NCBI GenBank assembly: GCA_019054805.1
Contig: JAHQIY010000007.1
Coordinates: 1,555,501 to 1,619,500, forward strand
Reading direction: 5' to 3'
Length of the DNA: 64,000 bases
From: Brachionus manjavacas
Lineage: Eukaryota; Rotifera; Eurotatoria; Ploima; Brachionidae
The notes beneath the pieces are model-generated. The model had not been told where the DNA came from. It did no database searches and saw only the letters and a program-made list of their open reading frames with translations. A program made the translations under genes and the position numbers. Positions 25,546 to 38,148 of the stretch are shown piece after piece. Every line of letters begins with the position of its first letter. The first letter of the stretch is position 1.

Positions 25546-28500
25546 GTGCAGAAATTGAAAGTATTCAAAAACTAAAAATAATACATAATGATATCTTTAT
25601 CTTGTAATTTGGAAAAAACTGCCTTTATCGGAATCATCTTGGATTCCTGAAAGGTATTTAAACAATCTTAAACTAAAAATGGAAAAGGATTTCAGTGCTT
25701 GATGAAAAAACATATTTTTACAACATCAATGTTGTTTTGAGGAGAAAAGTTTGAATCGCTTAGAACAGAAGATGTAAAACTAACTAACGTTGAATGCAAA
25801 ATAATGGTTATTACTAAAAAATGCAAATAATTGCCTATGAATTGTGACGTTTAATATTGTACCTATTCTGCTAATCCAATGGCACTATTTTCATGGTTAA
25901 ATGAAAGAAAAATCGAATCATTTTCTTGTTCTTTTTCACCAAAATTAATAACAGCAAAAAATCAATTTGATCATTTATTTTGTTTAAAATTCAACTGAAA
26001 GACTTCTTTTGTTTTCTTCATGATTCGATAATAAAATGGGAAAAAAACTTATTTATCACGCACGCCACCTTACAAGATCACTTTGGGAAATTTCAAATTT
26101 AATAAGGAAACCGAAATTTTGATAAGTGACTCAAATTTAGCAGTTCAAGCTTCCGGAATCTAATTATTATGAAGTGTCTCAGTTCTGAAAAAGGCTGAGG
26201 GAATTAATCTGAGAAAAGAAATTACCAAAGATAAAAGTAACAAAGTACCTCAAAGTTCTACTGTTAAAGATATGAAAGAATAGTTACTTGATGAAAACGA
26301 CAATAGAGTTTTCGAAGATTTAAAACTAAAATGTTGATGCTTTTTATTGAATTCTTAAATTTTAATTGATGCTAAATCTTTTTAAAATAAAAAAGACAAA
26401 TATCTTACTCATTTTCTTGGAAGTTCAATTACTTTCTAAAGTACAATGGGTACAATTTTTAAAGCTGACTGTCTGTCTGTAAGCGTTATATAAATTTTGA
26501 CGGACATTTGTAATGAGAATATCTCGCAATGCTTAACAGATCAATCTTCTATTTTTAATATGACTAGTTCTTCCAAAACAGGATTTTTATCTTAAATCAA
26601 TATTACATCTTGTGCCTTTTAAAAGAGTCATGATTTATATATACAATTGGTTGAACCAAAACTCCACTATTGTAAGGAAAAGTTTCTAATCTTTTGTTGA
26701 ACCTAATTCCACAATTCAATCGTTAAATTTCGATTATTTAAGAAATTAGATAAAAGAATTTAACGTTTATCATTATCCAATGTTAATTGATGGAAAAGAT
26801 CTACTATCAACGTTTCAAGAAGGACTTAATCATGAAATATTAGATGGCAACGTGAATTACATAAAACTCCAGCCTTTTTGCATGTACAACGATTTGTAAG
26901 GCAACCGGCTGTACAATTACATTAAAGTATCCCTTGTCCCCCACCAATTGATAACTCTTTTACGGCTTATCTTTTACTCAACTGCTTATCTAACTTTATA
27001 TCTAATTCTATACTACATTCTTTTACCAAATCAAAGCCGTTTCTTGCAAATAACACATTCAAAATTCCAGCTTCACATGCTAGCTCATATCTTCATCGAT
27101 TTTGCTTCAAAAAAAGTATAAAAATTTTTCTCTGTGCAGTTGTTCCTGGTCAACCTCAAGCATCGGAGCTTGTGTGTCCACAAGAGTAGTAACGACAGAA
27201 TAGAGAATAACGAAAATAAGCAAATTCATTTTAAAAAATCTAAATTATGAAATTTTAGTTTTTTCTAAAAGACTTTAAATATATACTGAAACATCAAAAT
27301 AAGATTTGCAAATTTACTTCTACTACTGTTATTTTGTAAATTTACTAGTTAAAATTCAAAAGCAAATGTTTTTTCATGTGATTTCATAAATTTCCTAATG
27401 AACAAGTAAATTTACAAATTTACTTGATTTACAAATTTACTATTACATATCTAAATATAGTATCTCAAATAAAAGCTTAGCTTATCAGCCCTAATTAAAG
27501 AACATAAACTTTTACCATGAACTTACTAATTATAAATAAAATTTGGCTCAAAGACAACCAAATATTTTTCACAAAAGATAATATTTAAGATAGAGAAGAA
27601 AAAAATAATTTCTAAAATTTTTTATTTTTTATAAAGTTGAATCAAATTTATAAAATTGTTTAAATTTTGTTCTAAATATCTTGTTCCGTTCAAAAGTTTT
27701 ACGAGCAAGATCAAAAATACATCAAATTTTTCACCTTTTGAAAAATGATTAAAATTTAAGGGTTTTTTGAGTATATCTTTTTGACCGAATATAATAAAAA
27801 ATTGATGCAAATATCATTTTGATCCTTGTTTAATTATCTTATTGAAAATATATCATTTACTAGGAAGACATTGAGATTATTTAGGTGGGGACAAGGTTTT
27901 ACTGTTAATTTCCAAACAAAGCAGATTTATGTTACAAAGTGTTTTTTATTCATGAAGATCTATATGTATAAAATTTCAAAAGTTTTGTTTATAGCATATA
28001 ACAGATTTTATCGAAAACAAACTTTCGCCAACCTTTATTGAACACTCGTTAGATTACAATATTCAATAAGTTGATATTAATTCGATAGTAAATTTTCTCT
28101 AATTCTTTTATGATAATAGTATCATTATTGGATAATTAAAATAAAATATAGCATCTTTGTTTTTAAATTGGAATTTTTATTGTAAAATTTCTCATTGCAA
28201 CGAAATATGTCAATGAGACTTTGAATAGAATTCAAATGACTTTTTTTGCATGAACCTAAAAACTCAAAATTTAAAATATCTAAATTATTTTTTTTTCAAT
28301 TTGTTAGAGAGAAAATTATTAAAATAGTTACCGATAATGGCTAAAATATGGTGAAAATGGGAAAACTAATAGATTTAGGTTTTTAGATTCATTAATCTTT
28401 TTTTATTTTCATTTTATTATTTAATTTTTAATTGGCGACGCATTTTTGATATTAATGAACATGTTAAAAGTGATTCCGACTCAGATGAAAAAGATGAAAT

Positions 28501-28629
28501 AACACGTTTAAAAGATGAATAAAACTCGGTTATGAAAGAAAATTTTGAATATTAGTCAATCACAGACAACCGCCATTTAAGATGCTTTGCTCATTCAATA
28601 TAATTGGTAGTAAAAAAGAGCTTAAAAAA
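25546..28629. other. AT-rich repeat-like spacer in the transposon island
   Basis: Mostly unrecognisable sequence that is probably old transposon debris. A short perfect inverted repeat lies at 27403-27426, with CAAATTTAC recurring several times between 27300 and 27450. No coding domain could be assigned. Confidence 0.4.
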
Positions 28630-29261
28630 AATTAAATAATATCGGAAAAATATTCGGAAACTGTATAAAGATTGCTGCTAAATATTCAAAAATAACGGAT
28701 TTCGCTAATTACCTCAAGGAAAGAAAATTCAAAGCTATTTCTTAGTCAATTGAAGAAAGATGGTAAAGTGAATTTGCCTATAAAAAAATTTTATAGGCAA
28801 ATTTCAAAAATAAAACTTTCCAACTTTAATGAAGCTCTCGAATTAGTCGATGTGAGAAATGTTCTTAGTCAATCTGAAAGCTCCATAAGTCTTAACGATA
28901 TTATTCAAATATTAGAACCTTTTGAATTTGTGACAAATGAAAGTCAAGGTTTGACATTACTAAAAATTATTAGGAAAAGTGACTATTAGATTCTTTAAAA
29001 ACATTTTTTCAGGGCTGATTTTATTTAAGTAAAAACAAGGGACTGTATGATTTTGAATTATGCATGAAATCATTTCTTGATCCTATATCGAAATTTCAAT
29101 GGCTTGAAATTACAGAACTTATTCCAGTATCATAAGGACCAGTTGAACGCCTTTTTTCGAAGTCCGGATATATCAATAGACCACAAAGATCTCAACTAAC
29201 AGTAAGCAATCTTGAGCTAACGACATTATTATGCAGCAATTTTGAATTGCTTGATATTTAG
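28630..29261 (+). pseudogene. hAT transposase remnant 1
   Basis: 28750-28989 encodes a 79-aa open stretch with NDIIQILEPFEFVTNESQG, the helix found in the middle of hAT transposases (family pattern L-x-P-F-x-x-x-T-x-x-x-S/Q). Further on, 29127-29261 reads GPVERLFSKSGYINRPQRSQL and then NLELTTLLCSNFELL, the C-terminal hAT dimerisation domain. A TAA lies just before that domain, and the frame shifts between the two parts. N-terminal BED finger and catalytic core residues are not identifiable. Dead copy. Confidence 0.75.
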
Positions 29262-29924
29262 TTATTTTTTTATATTATTATTTGGAAAAAAAAAAAAAAA
29301 TCAAGTTAAAACTTTTTCTTCATTCTTATTTAGAATTGGACTGTTTTTGTATTAAATCGGTATTGTTTTCATTTGATGTGAGTCCAAAATTGATGTCTTG
29401 ATATACGTCATTAGCTCACTGTTTTTAGTAACAAAATAAAATTGAATACAAAGGAAGGTAGTTATGAACTGTTGATTTTCCTTTTTTAAATTTACAATTA
29501 TGTTTAAGAAATTAAATACCAAAATAGATTTCCAATTTTTACATAAATACCATAAAAGATTTAATTTTAAATAGAATATTCAAAGATTGAGATTAACAAA
29601 AAAGAAAAAAAGAAAATCTTGTTCAAATGTTTTAGGTAAGTATTTTTTAATTGTTATTTATCTTTTTGAGATGAAGTTGAGCAATAAAACACAATCATAG
29701 CATAATTAAACAGTAAAACAGTTTAACGGAAAAACAGTTGAACAGCGTTGTTTTCAGCATCAATCCGAATTGTTCTAATTTTTAAACGAACTATACATTT
29801 TGTTCAGTTCGAGGTAAGTACGCCTTTAATAATAGTTTAAGCTGTTAATTTCTTTCTTTTAAATTTTGAAGGCAATATTTAATGGAATCGCAAATTCTAT
29901 TTTTGCTCTTTTCAAAATCTTCTT
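29262..29924. other. AT-rich spacer between hAT remnant 1 and LINE-A
   Basis: Includes a direct series of AACAGTT-like repeats at about 29708-29745. Otherwise nothing recognised. Confidence 0.4.
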
Positions 29925-32900
29925 TTTTTATTTAATTCTTTTTTTTTTTTATAAGATTTTCTTTGGTAGTTTGGTCACTTGATCCAAGAATTTCTATAAG
30001 CTCTTTGATGAACGCGCTTTCATCATTTACCTTTAGTTCTTACTTTCGAAAAACTTTTTCCGTATAACTATTTTCAATTATTCTTTTCCCAAAATTAAGT
30101 TTCAATTTCTGTATTTTTGAGTCTACGGGTTCTATGTTTAATGCATACAAAAGGTAAGTGGTTCGAGATCTCTTTTCGAGTGACAGGGTTTGTTTGATCA
30201 TTTAGCCTTCCATAGTTTGTAGTTTCCTCATTTCGCATTTGCTAAATTTGCAGTTTTCTAGGCCGTAATAGGTTATAGGTCTTAAATAAGTTTTAAAAAG
30301 GTGTGCTTTTAAAAACGGGCTAATTTGGTTACTATAAATGTCTAGATTATTTTTTAGGAGGTGAAAAGCTCTTCATGTGCTCAGTCTTCTTTCCCTTAGA
30401 TGTTCTTTACTGTAACATTTTCCATCAATCCAGACTCCTAAGGGTTTCATTTTTTTTACCCACTCAATTTCCTTACCACCTAGTACAAGCTTTACTTCGT
30501 CTTTCTTTGTGCCGTTTATTCGCATAATTTGAGTCTTAGATGAGTTAAATTTAATTTCAGTTCTTAGCCCATAGTCCTTGCACAATTTAAGGATTTTTTT
30601 CATTTTTTTAAGTATTGTCAGTCATGATTAATAGGTCTTTTACATTAATACACCAGTTTTTATATATCAATTTCTGATATTAAATTTGTGTTCATTATTT
30701 CTACTTTTAGTTCTTCTACATAAATTGAGAATAGCTTTGGCGAGAGTGGGCCACCTTGCTTCATTCCTACCGTTGTTTTAAACATTAAAGAAATTCTTTT
30801 TTTTGAACAAAAAATAAAGAGTTTTACTAATAATTTTTGAGTATTCTCCATATTTCGGGTTCCACTTTACCTATTAATTTTTCCATCATAATTTCTCGTG
30901 TGACTTTATCAAACGCTTTGCTAGCATCAATTGCACAAAACTACAAAAAGCAATTTACATAATAGCAGGATTCTGTCAAAAATGGAAACCCAAAATAAAC
31001 TCAAAAAAAACTACTTAAACAGTTTTCACGACAGCTGGCTACAGGAAAAACTACGAAAACACTTACCGATTAAATTTATCTTTAAAAAGCAATCAGATAC
31101 CAATGGAACCTTTCCCGACTTTTCTTGGACATAAACTTAATCCGAACTTTTTTTTTATTAGCCACTTTAACGATCTATCAACTAGACTGATGCCTAAATT
31201 AAATATCATAAGAAAGCTAAAGATACTCAAAATAAAAAATAAAATTAACCTATGTAAAACCGTTTTTATGGCTCTTATCCGACCTCATCTCGATTACCTG
31301 TTCATCGCACTGTCCACATCTACCCAAAGAGTCTTAAAAGATCTTCAAAAAATACAAAACAAAATTTTATAAACGATAAAATACTTCCCGTTAAGAACGA
31401 TTCACCAAAAGTTAAGCCTCCAAATGATTTCAGTCAGAACCGATCTCCTTTTCGAAAAATTTGAGCAAACAGTTAAAGCCATACCCAAATTAACGATGAC
31501 CTTAAAGATTCACAAAATACAACAAGCCCATGTCACAAATACTGGACACACTTGGACAAGTTCACAGATGTTACCTGGAACCTGGATCGTCAAATCAACA
31601 TCGAACTCAACTCCTTAAAAAAAAAAAAAAAATTATTCTTAATTCTTATTATTCTTATTCTAATTTTAAATTCATTCAAAATTAATTATGCTCTTTACAA
31701 AAATTTGTGTCTCTCAAGTGATCCAAAAAAAAAAAAACTCTTTGTCTTGTATCATTTTCAAAATTTTGTTCACTTTGATCTCAATTATCAAAACTACTAA
31801 CACGGGGCTGAAAGGGAGGTTAATTACCATTCCAAACTACCCGGGGTCCTCCCCTAACTATTACTTTAAAAAAAAAATAAAATTGCACATAAAAACAATT
31901 TCATTTTCCTTGTTTTATAGTGTTGAATAGTTTTAGATAAAGTATAAATACCATGGTTAGTCGAACTCTTTGTTTTAAAGCCAAATTGTGGTTTTGGATC
32001 ATGATGAGTTTCATCGAATCTATGCAGGGTGTACTTTTCAAACACATAGCTAATTGTATCTGATATTGTTATTGGTCTTAGGTTGTTGATATCATTTGTA
32101 GGACCTCCATCCTTCTTCAATATCGGGAGTATTTTACTTACATTAAAAGGGGATTTCGTTAAACTTAATCATTGTTTCAAGGACTTAAGCTAGTATTTCA
32201 TTCAATTCGTCTAAACATCCATATTTAAACAGCTCATTGTACAATTCTCTTAATCCAACTGATTTACCGTTTGGGAGCTCTTCTAGAATCCGTCTGATTT
32301 TCTGTCTCTTAACTTTAATGAAGTCTGTCTTTAGCGATTTATTTCTCTCAAATTTTCCAACAATTAGTTAATACATCATTTATATTGTTCTTGCTACTTT
32401 CAAGATTCCTTTCGTTAAATAATTTTTCAAAATTTTCTTTAAGTTCATTTATTCTCACATCTATATTTCCATTCTGTTTTTTTCTTCTTCTCATTTCTTT
32501 CCAAAACCTGTCTCTATTCGCATGAAAGAGCGCGGCGATTCGTTTTAAGGTACTGTTTTCAACTAACTTTGCTTTATCTCTTTGTTTCGATCTAAATTTA
32601 TTATTGTTTATTCTAAGTTGATTTTCTAATTCAACAGATTCGTAGTTTGCTGCTTTCCAATTAAGGTACGATTTATTCACGTTTTTCTTCAGAGTTTTCA
32701 TTTCATCATCCCACTATTTTTTCTTTTTTATATACTTGTTAAAATTTCTTTGTTTTTTTTGTCCATGAGACAATAATTCATCAATTTTTTCTCTCATGGC
32801 GCTGCCTTATTCATTTATTATCACAGTGCTATTCAACTTAGATTTTTTTTCATTTTTTAAATTAAGTTTCGAGAATATTTCTTTTTTCCTAAATTTTTGT

Positions 32901-33545
32901 TTTAAAGGGTAGCGTATTCCATCTGAGTCATGACGTCAAGCCAATTGATTTTCGTTTTAGATCCATTTTTTTAATCCAATCTTCAATTTTATTCCTGATT
33001 TTAACATTTTAAGGTCGATTTTGATTGCGTATTGGTCACTGTTATTTTACTGATGTTCCAGTCCGCTAAGAATATTAATTTGTTCAACTTTATCAACTAT
33101 GAATTCATTTGCCAGCACATAATCAATTTTACTTTTTCCAATAGTTTCTGGTTGAGTTATTTCATTTGGATTTTTGTCTAGTTCAGTTTTATTTTTCTTG
33201 TTTTGTTTGAAGGTATGGTCAGTGCTTTGACAATACATGATCAGTAGCAATGAGGTTCTCAGACTCAATAAAAGGGTTTGGTATTTCAGTAAAGCTCGAT
33301 TTACGATTGAGATCGGTATTAAAATCACCTAAAATACATTTATTCGCCTCTGTTTTTGCGCGGTAGATTTTATCGATGAGGTTTGTGATTTGACCTATGA
33401 GTCCTTCAAACTTTTCAACCGAATCAGCCGGACCTTCGGAATTCATGTATACCCCTATAAGGTAAATGTTGTTTATTTGGCAGAGTGATATTCGGTCTGA
33501 TACAAATTCTTTGTTGAAACCAAACACATTAAAATAAAAAATCAA
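29925..33545 (-). mobile_element. LINE-A, 5'-truncated non-LTR retrotransposon split by a nested LINE
   Basis: On the minus strand, in order: AP-endonuclease part (33545-33047; YLIGVYMNSEGP, LGDFNTDL, KIDYVLANEF), a basic linker (32701-32348), the reverse-transcriptase fingers and palm (32130-31881; INNLRPITISD, QFGFKTKSSTNH), then after an insertion IDASKAFDKV and TTVGMKQGGPLSPKLF (30937-30660), then thumb and C-terminus (30603-29925; LRPITYYGLENC). The expected YADD box reads NVKD. Several stops and frame breaks occur. The RT motif style (GVKQGGPLSPKLF) differs from LINE-B, -C and -D, so this is a separate clade. Confidence 0.85.
30938..31880 (+). mobile_element. LINE-D, 5'-truncated LINE nested in LINE-A
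   Basis: Plus-strand insertion into the RT domain of LINE-A. It encodes only the C-terminal region after the RT core: FLGHKLNPN, a run with LNIIRKLKILKIK, then FMALIRPHLDYL and LKDLQKIQN, typical of the thumb and following region of Jockey/CR1-like RTs. The 3' end has internal A-rich runs (31617-31632, 31726-31737) and ends in an A-rich tail. Flanked by the 9-bp direct repeat AATTGCACA at 30929-30937 and 31881-31889. Confidence 0.85.
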
Positions 33546-33959
33546 ACAAAATCGATGAGCTTACCGAGTCAATTAGAAATTAAAATTTGAACAAAGGTTT
33601 TGTTTCTCTCTCTTTTTAAAAATGATTAAAATCGAGTTAAACGTGAACTGGTACGCTTAAGAACTGGTATTGTTTACAAACGGAGACCTAAATATATGCT
33701 TTTGGATGATAGAATATAGAAAAGAAAATTTAGAAGATATTGTTCGTAATTTAAGTTTAATTTAGCTTTTCTGACTGAGCTATTTTTAATTAATCAATTA
33801 GTTATTTTAGGTTTAGCTATTTTGATTTTAGTTAATTTAATTTAGCTATTTTGATTGATGCTATTTTGATCTACTCCCAAAATAATCAAAAATTTACCGA
33901 ATAACAAATCGACTGGCTTTGGTGATATTAACAAATAGCTTTACAAATACGGAATTTCA
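33546..33959. repeat. Short degenerate minisatellite in spacer
   Basis: Between about 33770 and 33880 the phrase TTAGCTATTTTGAT recurs three to four times with TTAGTTAATTTAATT spacers. Nothing else recognised in this interval. Confidence 0.5.
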
Positions 33960-34980
33960 AACTGGCTAATTGAACTCGTAGCAACCATTGTGGATCTTAT
34001 GGGAATAAATGGAGAATAAAATTTAACCCTAATAAAACAAAAGTTGTTAACTTTGGCACTCAAATATTTAAGTCGGTATTTCACCTTAATGGATCCGAAC
34101 TTGAAGAAGCAAATCAGTTAAAATACTTAGGATTCATTATAGATTCTAATCTTGACCTTAACACACAGGCAATTATAAATTTTAAAAAAGTTCAGAGCAG
34201 CTTTTTTGGAATTTCATATCTTCTGCCCTAAAAATAGTCCTACCTCTTCACCTAAATTCAAATCTTTTATATACAAAACATTTTGCTTATCTAAATTCAC
34301 ATATGGTCTTGAGGCTCTTACTCTTAATTCGGCCACAAAGGATTCAATTAATAAATTACAAAACAACTAAATTAGACAAATGTTTGGTTTAAAAGCCTAC
34401 TGTCACATGTCACGAGTCTTAAAAGTACTAAAATTATTCAACTTTGATGAACTTTATCTATTTTCAAAACTAACTTTTATTGATACAATTAAATATAATT
34501 ATCTATCATCACAATTTTTAAAATATATGCTAAGTGACCCCCCTCTAATAAATCTTTTTCCTCCGACTTAGAACTTATTTCCAAGTACTTTAAAATTGAA
34601 ACCTCAAAAATTTCAGTAAATATAAACCAACTTAAAGAAAATCTTAAGATTAATCTGATTTCTAATGATGGTATATCTGATTCAATTTGGTTATGTCTTT
34701 GCAATTTAAAATTAAAACATTACAGAACTCTCCTAAATGAGCTAATTCAAAATAAAAGAAATTCATGAATTTTGGTCCGAATTATCTTGCTTTCTAACTT
34801 TCATCCCTTTTTCTATTTTCGAACTAATGTTCCTTTTTTATTTTTGTAATTTTATTTTTAGATAATAATTTTTCATTTTTTAAAAAAACACAAAAACACA
34901 AAAAAAAAATTTTATCTTTATTTTCTTTTACTTCTCCTTAAAGGAGGTTAATTCAATTCAATAAATAAATAAATAAATAA
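33960..34980 (+). mobile_element. LINE-C 3' end (Jockey/CR1-like), decayed
   Basis: Reads FNPNKTKVVNFGTQ, then LNGSELEEANQLKYLGFIID, the segment immediately after the RT active site in Jockey/CR1-type LINEs, interrupted by stops. Downstream reads YRTLLNELIQNKRNS. The element ends with a stem-loop (CTCC-TTAAA-GGAG near 34935) followed by an (AAAT)n tail (34960-34980), the usual CR1/L2-type 3' architecture. Confidence 0.75.
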
Positions 34981-35745
34981 TGAAAAAAATAATTAATAGC
35001 GGGATAATCCCAAATTTTTTCAATGTTGGAAAAATATCACCTGGGGTCAAGGATGAAACAAAGGCTAAAAATGATGTTAATAACATCCGACCAATCGACA
35101 TCTCAGACACACTTGCAAAAAACTAAGAAAAGCTAATAATGATTGAGCTCGACAAATCACATAACGGCGTCCCAAACCAATTTGGATTCACTTCTTAATC
35201 ATCTTGTAATTACGCAGTGTTCGTCTTCAATAAAACAATATTCCATACGATAAATAAAGATAAAACCGTTTAGGCATGTGCAATCGATGCCAGTAAAGCA
35301 TTTGATAAAGTAAAAAAAACAATTATGTTCAACAAGTTAATAGGGAAAATACATCCAAAAGTGTGGAATAGCCTGAAAAACTATAATGATTCTTCACTAG
35401 CATTTGTTGTAAATCAAGGCGAAATATCAGAAATTTTTAAAACTACGGTTGGAGTCAAACAAGGAGGACCACTTTCTTCCAAGCTATTCACTATTTACTT
35501 AGAAGAGCTAGTAGAAATAATAGAAAGAGAAAACACCGGAATACATATAGGAAATCAACAAATCGCAATAATCCTATACGCTGATGATATCCTACTCCTG
35601 AGTACAGAAAAAAATAATTTTTGCGGGCAGTGTCAAAATAATCAATTTTTGATTTGCGGTAATTACTGATGGTAAAACATCGGCTGGAGTCAATGGAATG
35701 TATGGTTTAGGGGTTTTCCAAGTAGAACAATAAAATAATGAAGGC
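34981..35745 (+). mobile_element. LINE-A family copy 2 (RT core)
   Basis: Starts right at the (AAAT)n tail of LINE-C. It reads VNNIRPIDISDTLAKN, IDASKAFDKV, TTVGVKQGGPLSSKLF and an intact active site ILYADDILLLS at about 35570, closely matching LINE-A on the opposite strand. Two or more in-frame stops occur before the palm. After about 35620 the frame leaves the RT; 35660-35730 reads ITDGKTSAGVNGMYGLGVF, which could be an RNase H-like start, but this is uncertain. Confidence 0.75.
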
Positions 35746-37650
35746 ATAAAAAACTGGATGTCAATTATTTGGAATAAACTAAGTTCTTTTGATAGCTATC
35801 ATTTTAAAGTAAAAAATTCCCATATCTTAAATAGTCAAGACATGACTAGTGACCATTTCCCAATCGAAGCATCAATTTCTATGGGCTATCAATTAAAAAA
35901 TAAATCTACATCTAAAAAACTTAACTTTAAGAAAGCAAACTGGCAAATTATTAGCGAGATTTTAAATTCTCAAATAGTTAATATCACTGAAATCCCCTCA
36001 CTATTGATCAATTAAATGATTAAATTACAGAAAAAATCATTTATGCATCACATTAAAGTATTCCCCCGGACATTGTTAATTTAATTAAAGAACGTAGGAA
36101 AGTAAGAAGAAACTTCCAAAAAACTCGCTGTCAAAAGCTCAAGCAAAAATTAAATCAACTTACATTTGAATTAAAAGTCTCTTTAAAAAAATTCTGGAAT
36201 CAAAATTGGTTTGATTTTATCGAGAAGATGGAAAAAAACCGACTGACAAGTAGACCATTCTGGAAAAAAATAAATAAATTTAGATCAAAAAAAGGATTAA
36301 ATTTAATCCCAAATTTGTTTTTAAATGACAAGGAATTCAAAAATTTATGAAGAAAAGGGAAAATGCTTTGGAGAACTCCTATCTTCAATATTTAGTCCTA
36401 ATTCTGATTTAATAGATCTTGATAAAGATTTCGAAATAGTTAATTCTAAATCTAAATTCTTTAGAAATTATGATCAGTCTAATTTTAATGATCCAATTTG
36501 CTTAAATGAATTAATTATTGCTCTAAAAAGATTGAAAATGAAGCGGCATCAGGACCTGACCAAATTCATAATTTGATGCTAAAAAATTAACCAAGAAATT
36601 CATTAATAGAAATCTTAGAATTTTTTAATTTATCTCTTAGAGAAGGTAAAGTCCCGAAAGCGAAGAATATCAAATAACTGCAGGTGTTCCTCAAGGCTCA
36701 GTAATTAGTCCCCTTTTATTTAGTATATATATTAATGATATTAAGCCTATAATAAATATATATTAATCCCCAAAAGAAATAAAACAAATAATGAATACTC
36801 TCTGCTTTTCGCAGATGATCTAGTAACATTCTTCATTTATAATAAAAAAGGGAACCTTGAAAAAAAGATAAATAAATACACCAACGAACTAGAACAATGG
36901 CTTATCAAATGGAAAATGAAGATATCAGTAGAAAAGTCGTGTTCATTAGTCTTTTCTAGATATAAAAAAGAGAGTGATGATCTAAACTTAAAAATTTATG
37001 GAAACAGAATAGTGAGCCAAAAAGTAATCAAGTTTCTTGGCATTAAATTTGATAAAAAATGGGGGCTTAATCAAAACACACTAGGAAATTTATATAAATC
37101 TTTATTCGGATCAATCTTAGACTATTCTTTTCCTTGCTTGAATTCATTTTCAGAAAATAATATCAAAAAACTACAAGCAATTCAGAATACAGCAGTCAGA
37201 GCTATCCTCAAGTTAAAATATGATACTACTTCCAACATGTTGCATCATGAGGCTTTTAATAGACTTAAATTACTAACAGTCTCAAATCGGCTTTGTGAGT
37301 TGAGTGAGAGATATGTTGGGACAGGACTGAGACATTCTATTCCATTGGTTCTTAGACTGTTGGAGAAATACAAAGAAGGTTTCGAATCAAGATTTATTGA
37401 ATACCCAACTTTATTGTGTAATTGCTACCTTGCAATTTCTTCTTTTTTGCATTAACAATCAATTTTTTGAAAATATGTAGCCTTTAACTCTCTAGTTCAA
37501 TTTCATTAATTTTCCTCTATTTTAAACCATTTTATTACATTTTATTTTTTTAAATTTTTATTCTATCTTATTTAACTTTATTTTATTTTGATTTTTTTTT
37601 TTCTTTTTTAATCTGAAGGAGCTTTTGCTCGGTTTAGAAAACAAATAAAT
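35746..37650 (+). mobile_element. LINE-B (Jockey/CR1-like), internally deleted
   Basis: Begins in the C-terminal part of an AP-endonuclease (MTSDHFPIEASIS, 35760-36015), then the linker (FWNQNWFDFIEKM, RLTSRPFWKKINKFR). The RT fingers are cut away near 36660, where the text jumps from EGKVPK to AGVPQGSVISPLLFSIYINDI. The active site LLFADDLVTF follows at about 36810, then a 179-aa open stretch (36916-37455) through the thumb to the C-terminus. The KKWGLNQNTL junction lacks about 25 residues that the copy at the window start keeps. The 3' end has a GAGC-TTTT-GCTC hairpin (37620) and AAATAAATAAA tail. Confidence 0.85.
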
Positions 37651-38148
37651 AAAGATCGAATTTTTTTTCTTTTCGGACTGGAAGATGTCATCGATAGTGC
37701 TAAGCCTATTTAGTGCTAATTCAAATTTCCCATGGTTATGGTGTGAATTTAAAAAAGTAAACTTATTCAAAATAGAAAATTGTACTCCGTGAAGTTTTGA
37801 AAAACAAAAACAAATAATTTCAAGTGTATTAAAACTTACATTTTGTTTACAAAACAGATCCAATAATATCTAGAATACCTCATTCAAATTATATTTTAGA
37901 TTTTCTTCGCCTTTTTTTACGCGTTAGTGACGTACTTTTTGAACAATTAATTTCGGATTTAGCTAAAATAGATAGTTTAGACCAAATTCAGATTTCTCAG
38001 AAGCCAAGCACGAAAATTCGTCAAAAAATTTTTGTTTTATTAAAGAAAATTGTTTAATAACAATTAATTCTTTAATAATGAGCATAAAAGTATAAACTCT
38101 TCAATGAATAGTTAACCAGCAATTGAAAGAATAAAAATATTTGAAAAA
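37651..38148. other. Spacer downstream of LINE-B
   Basis: AT-rich. A minus-strand open stretch ending in lysine runs is present at 37558-37863, but I cannot tie it to a family. Confidence 0.4.

Noticed and set aside
37558..37863. 101-codon minus-strand frame ending in poly-lysine
   Set aside because: Low-complexity end and no domain; overlaps the LINE-B 3' tail.
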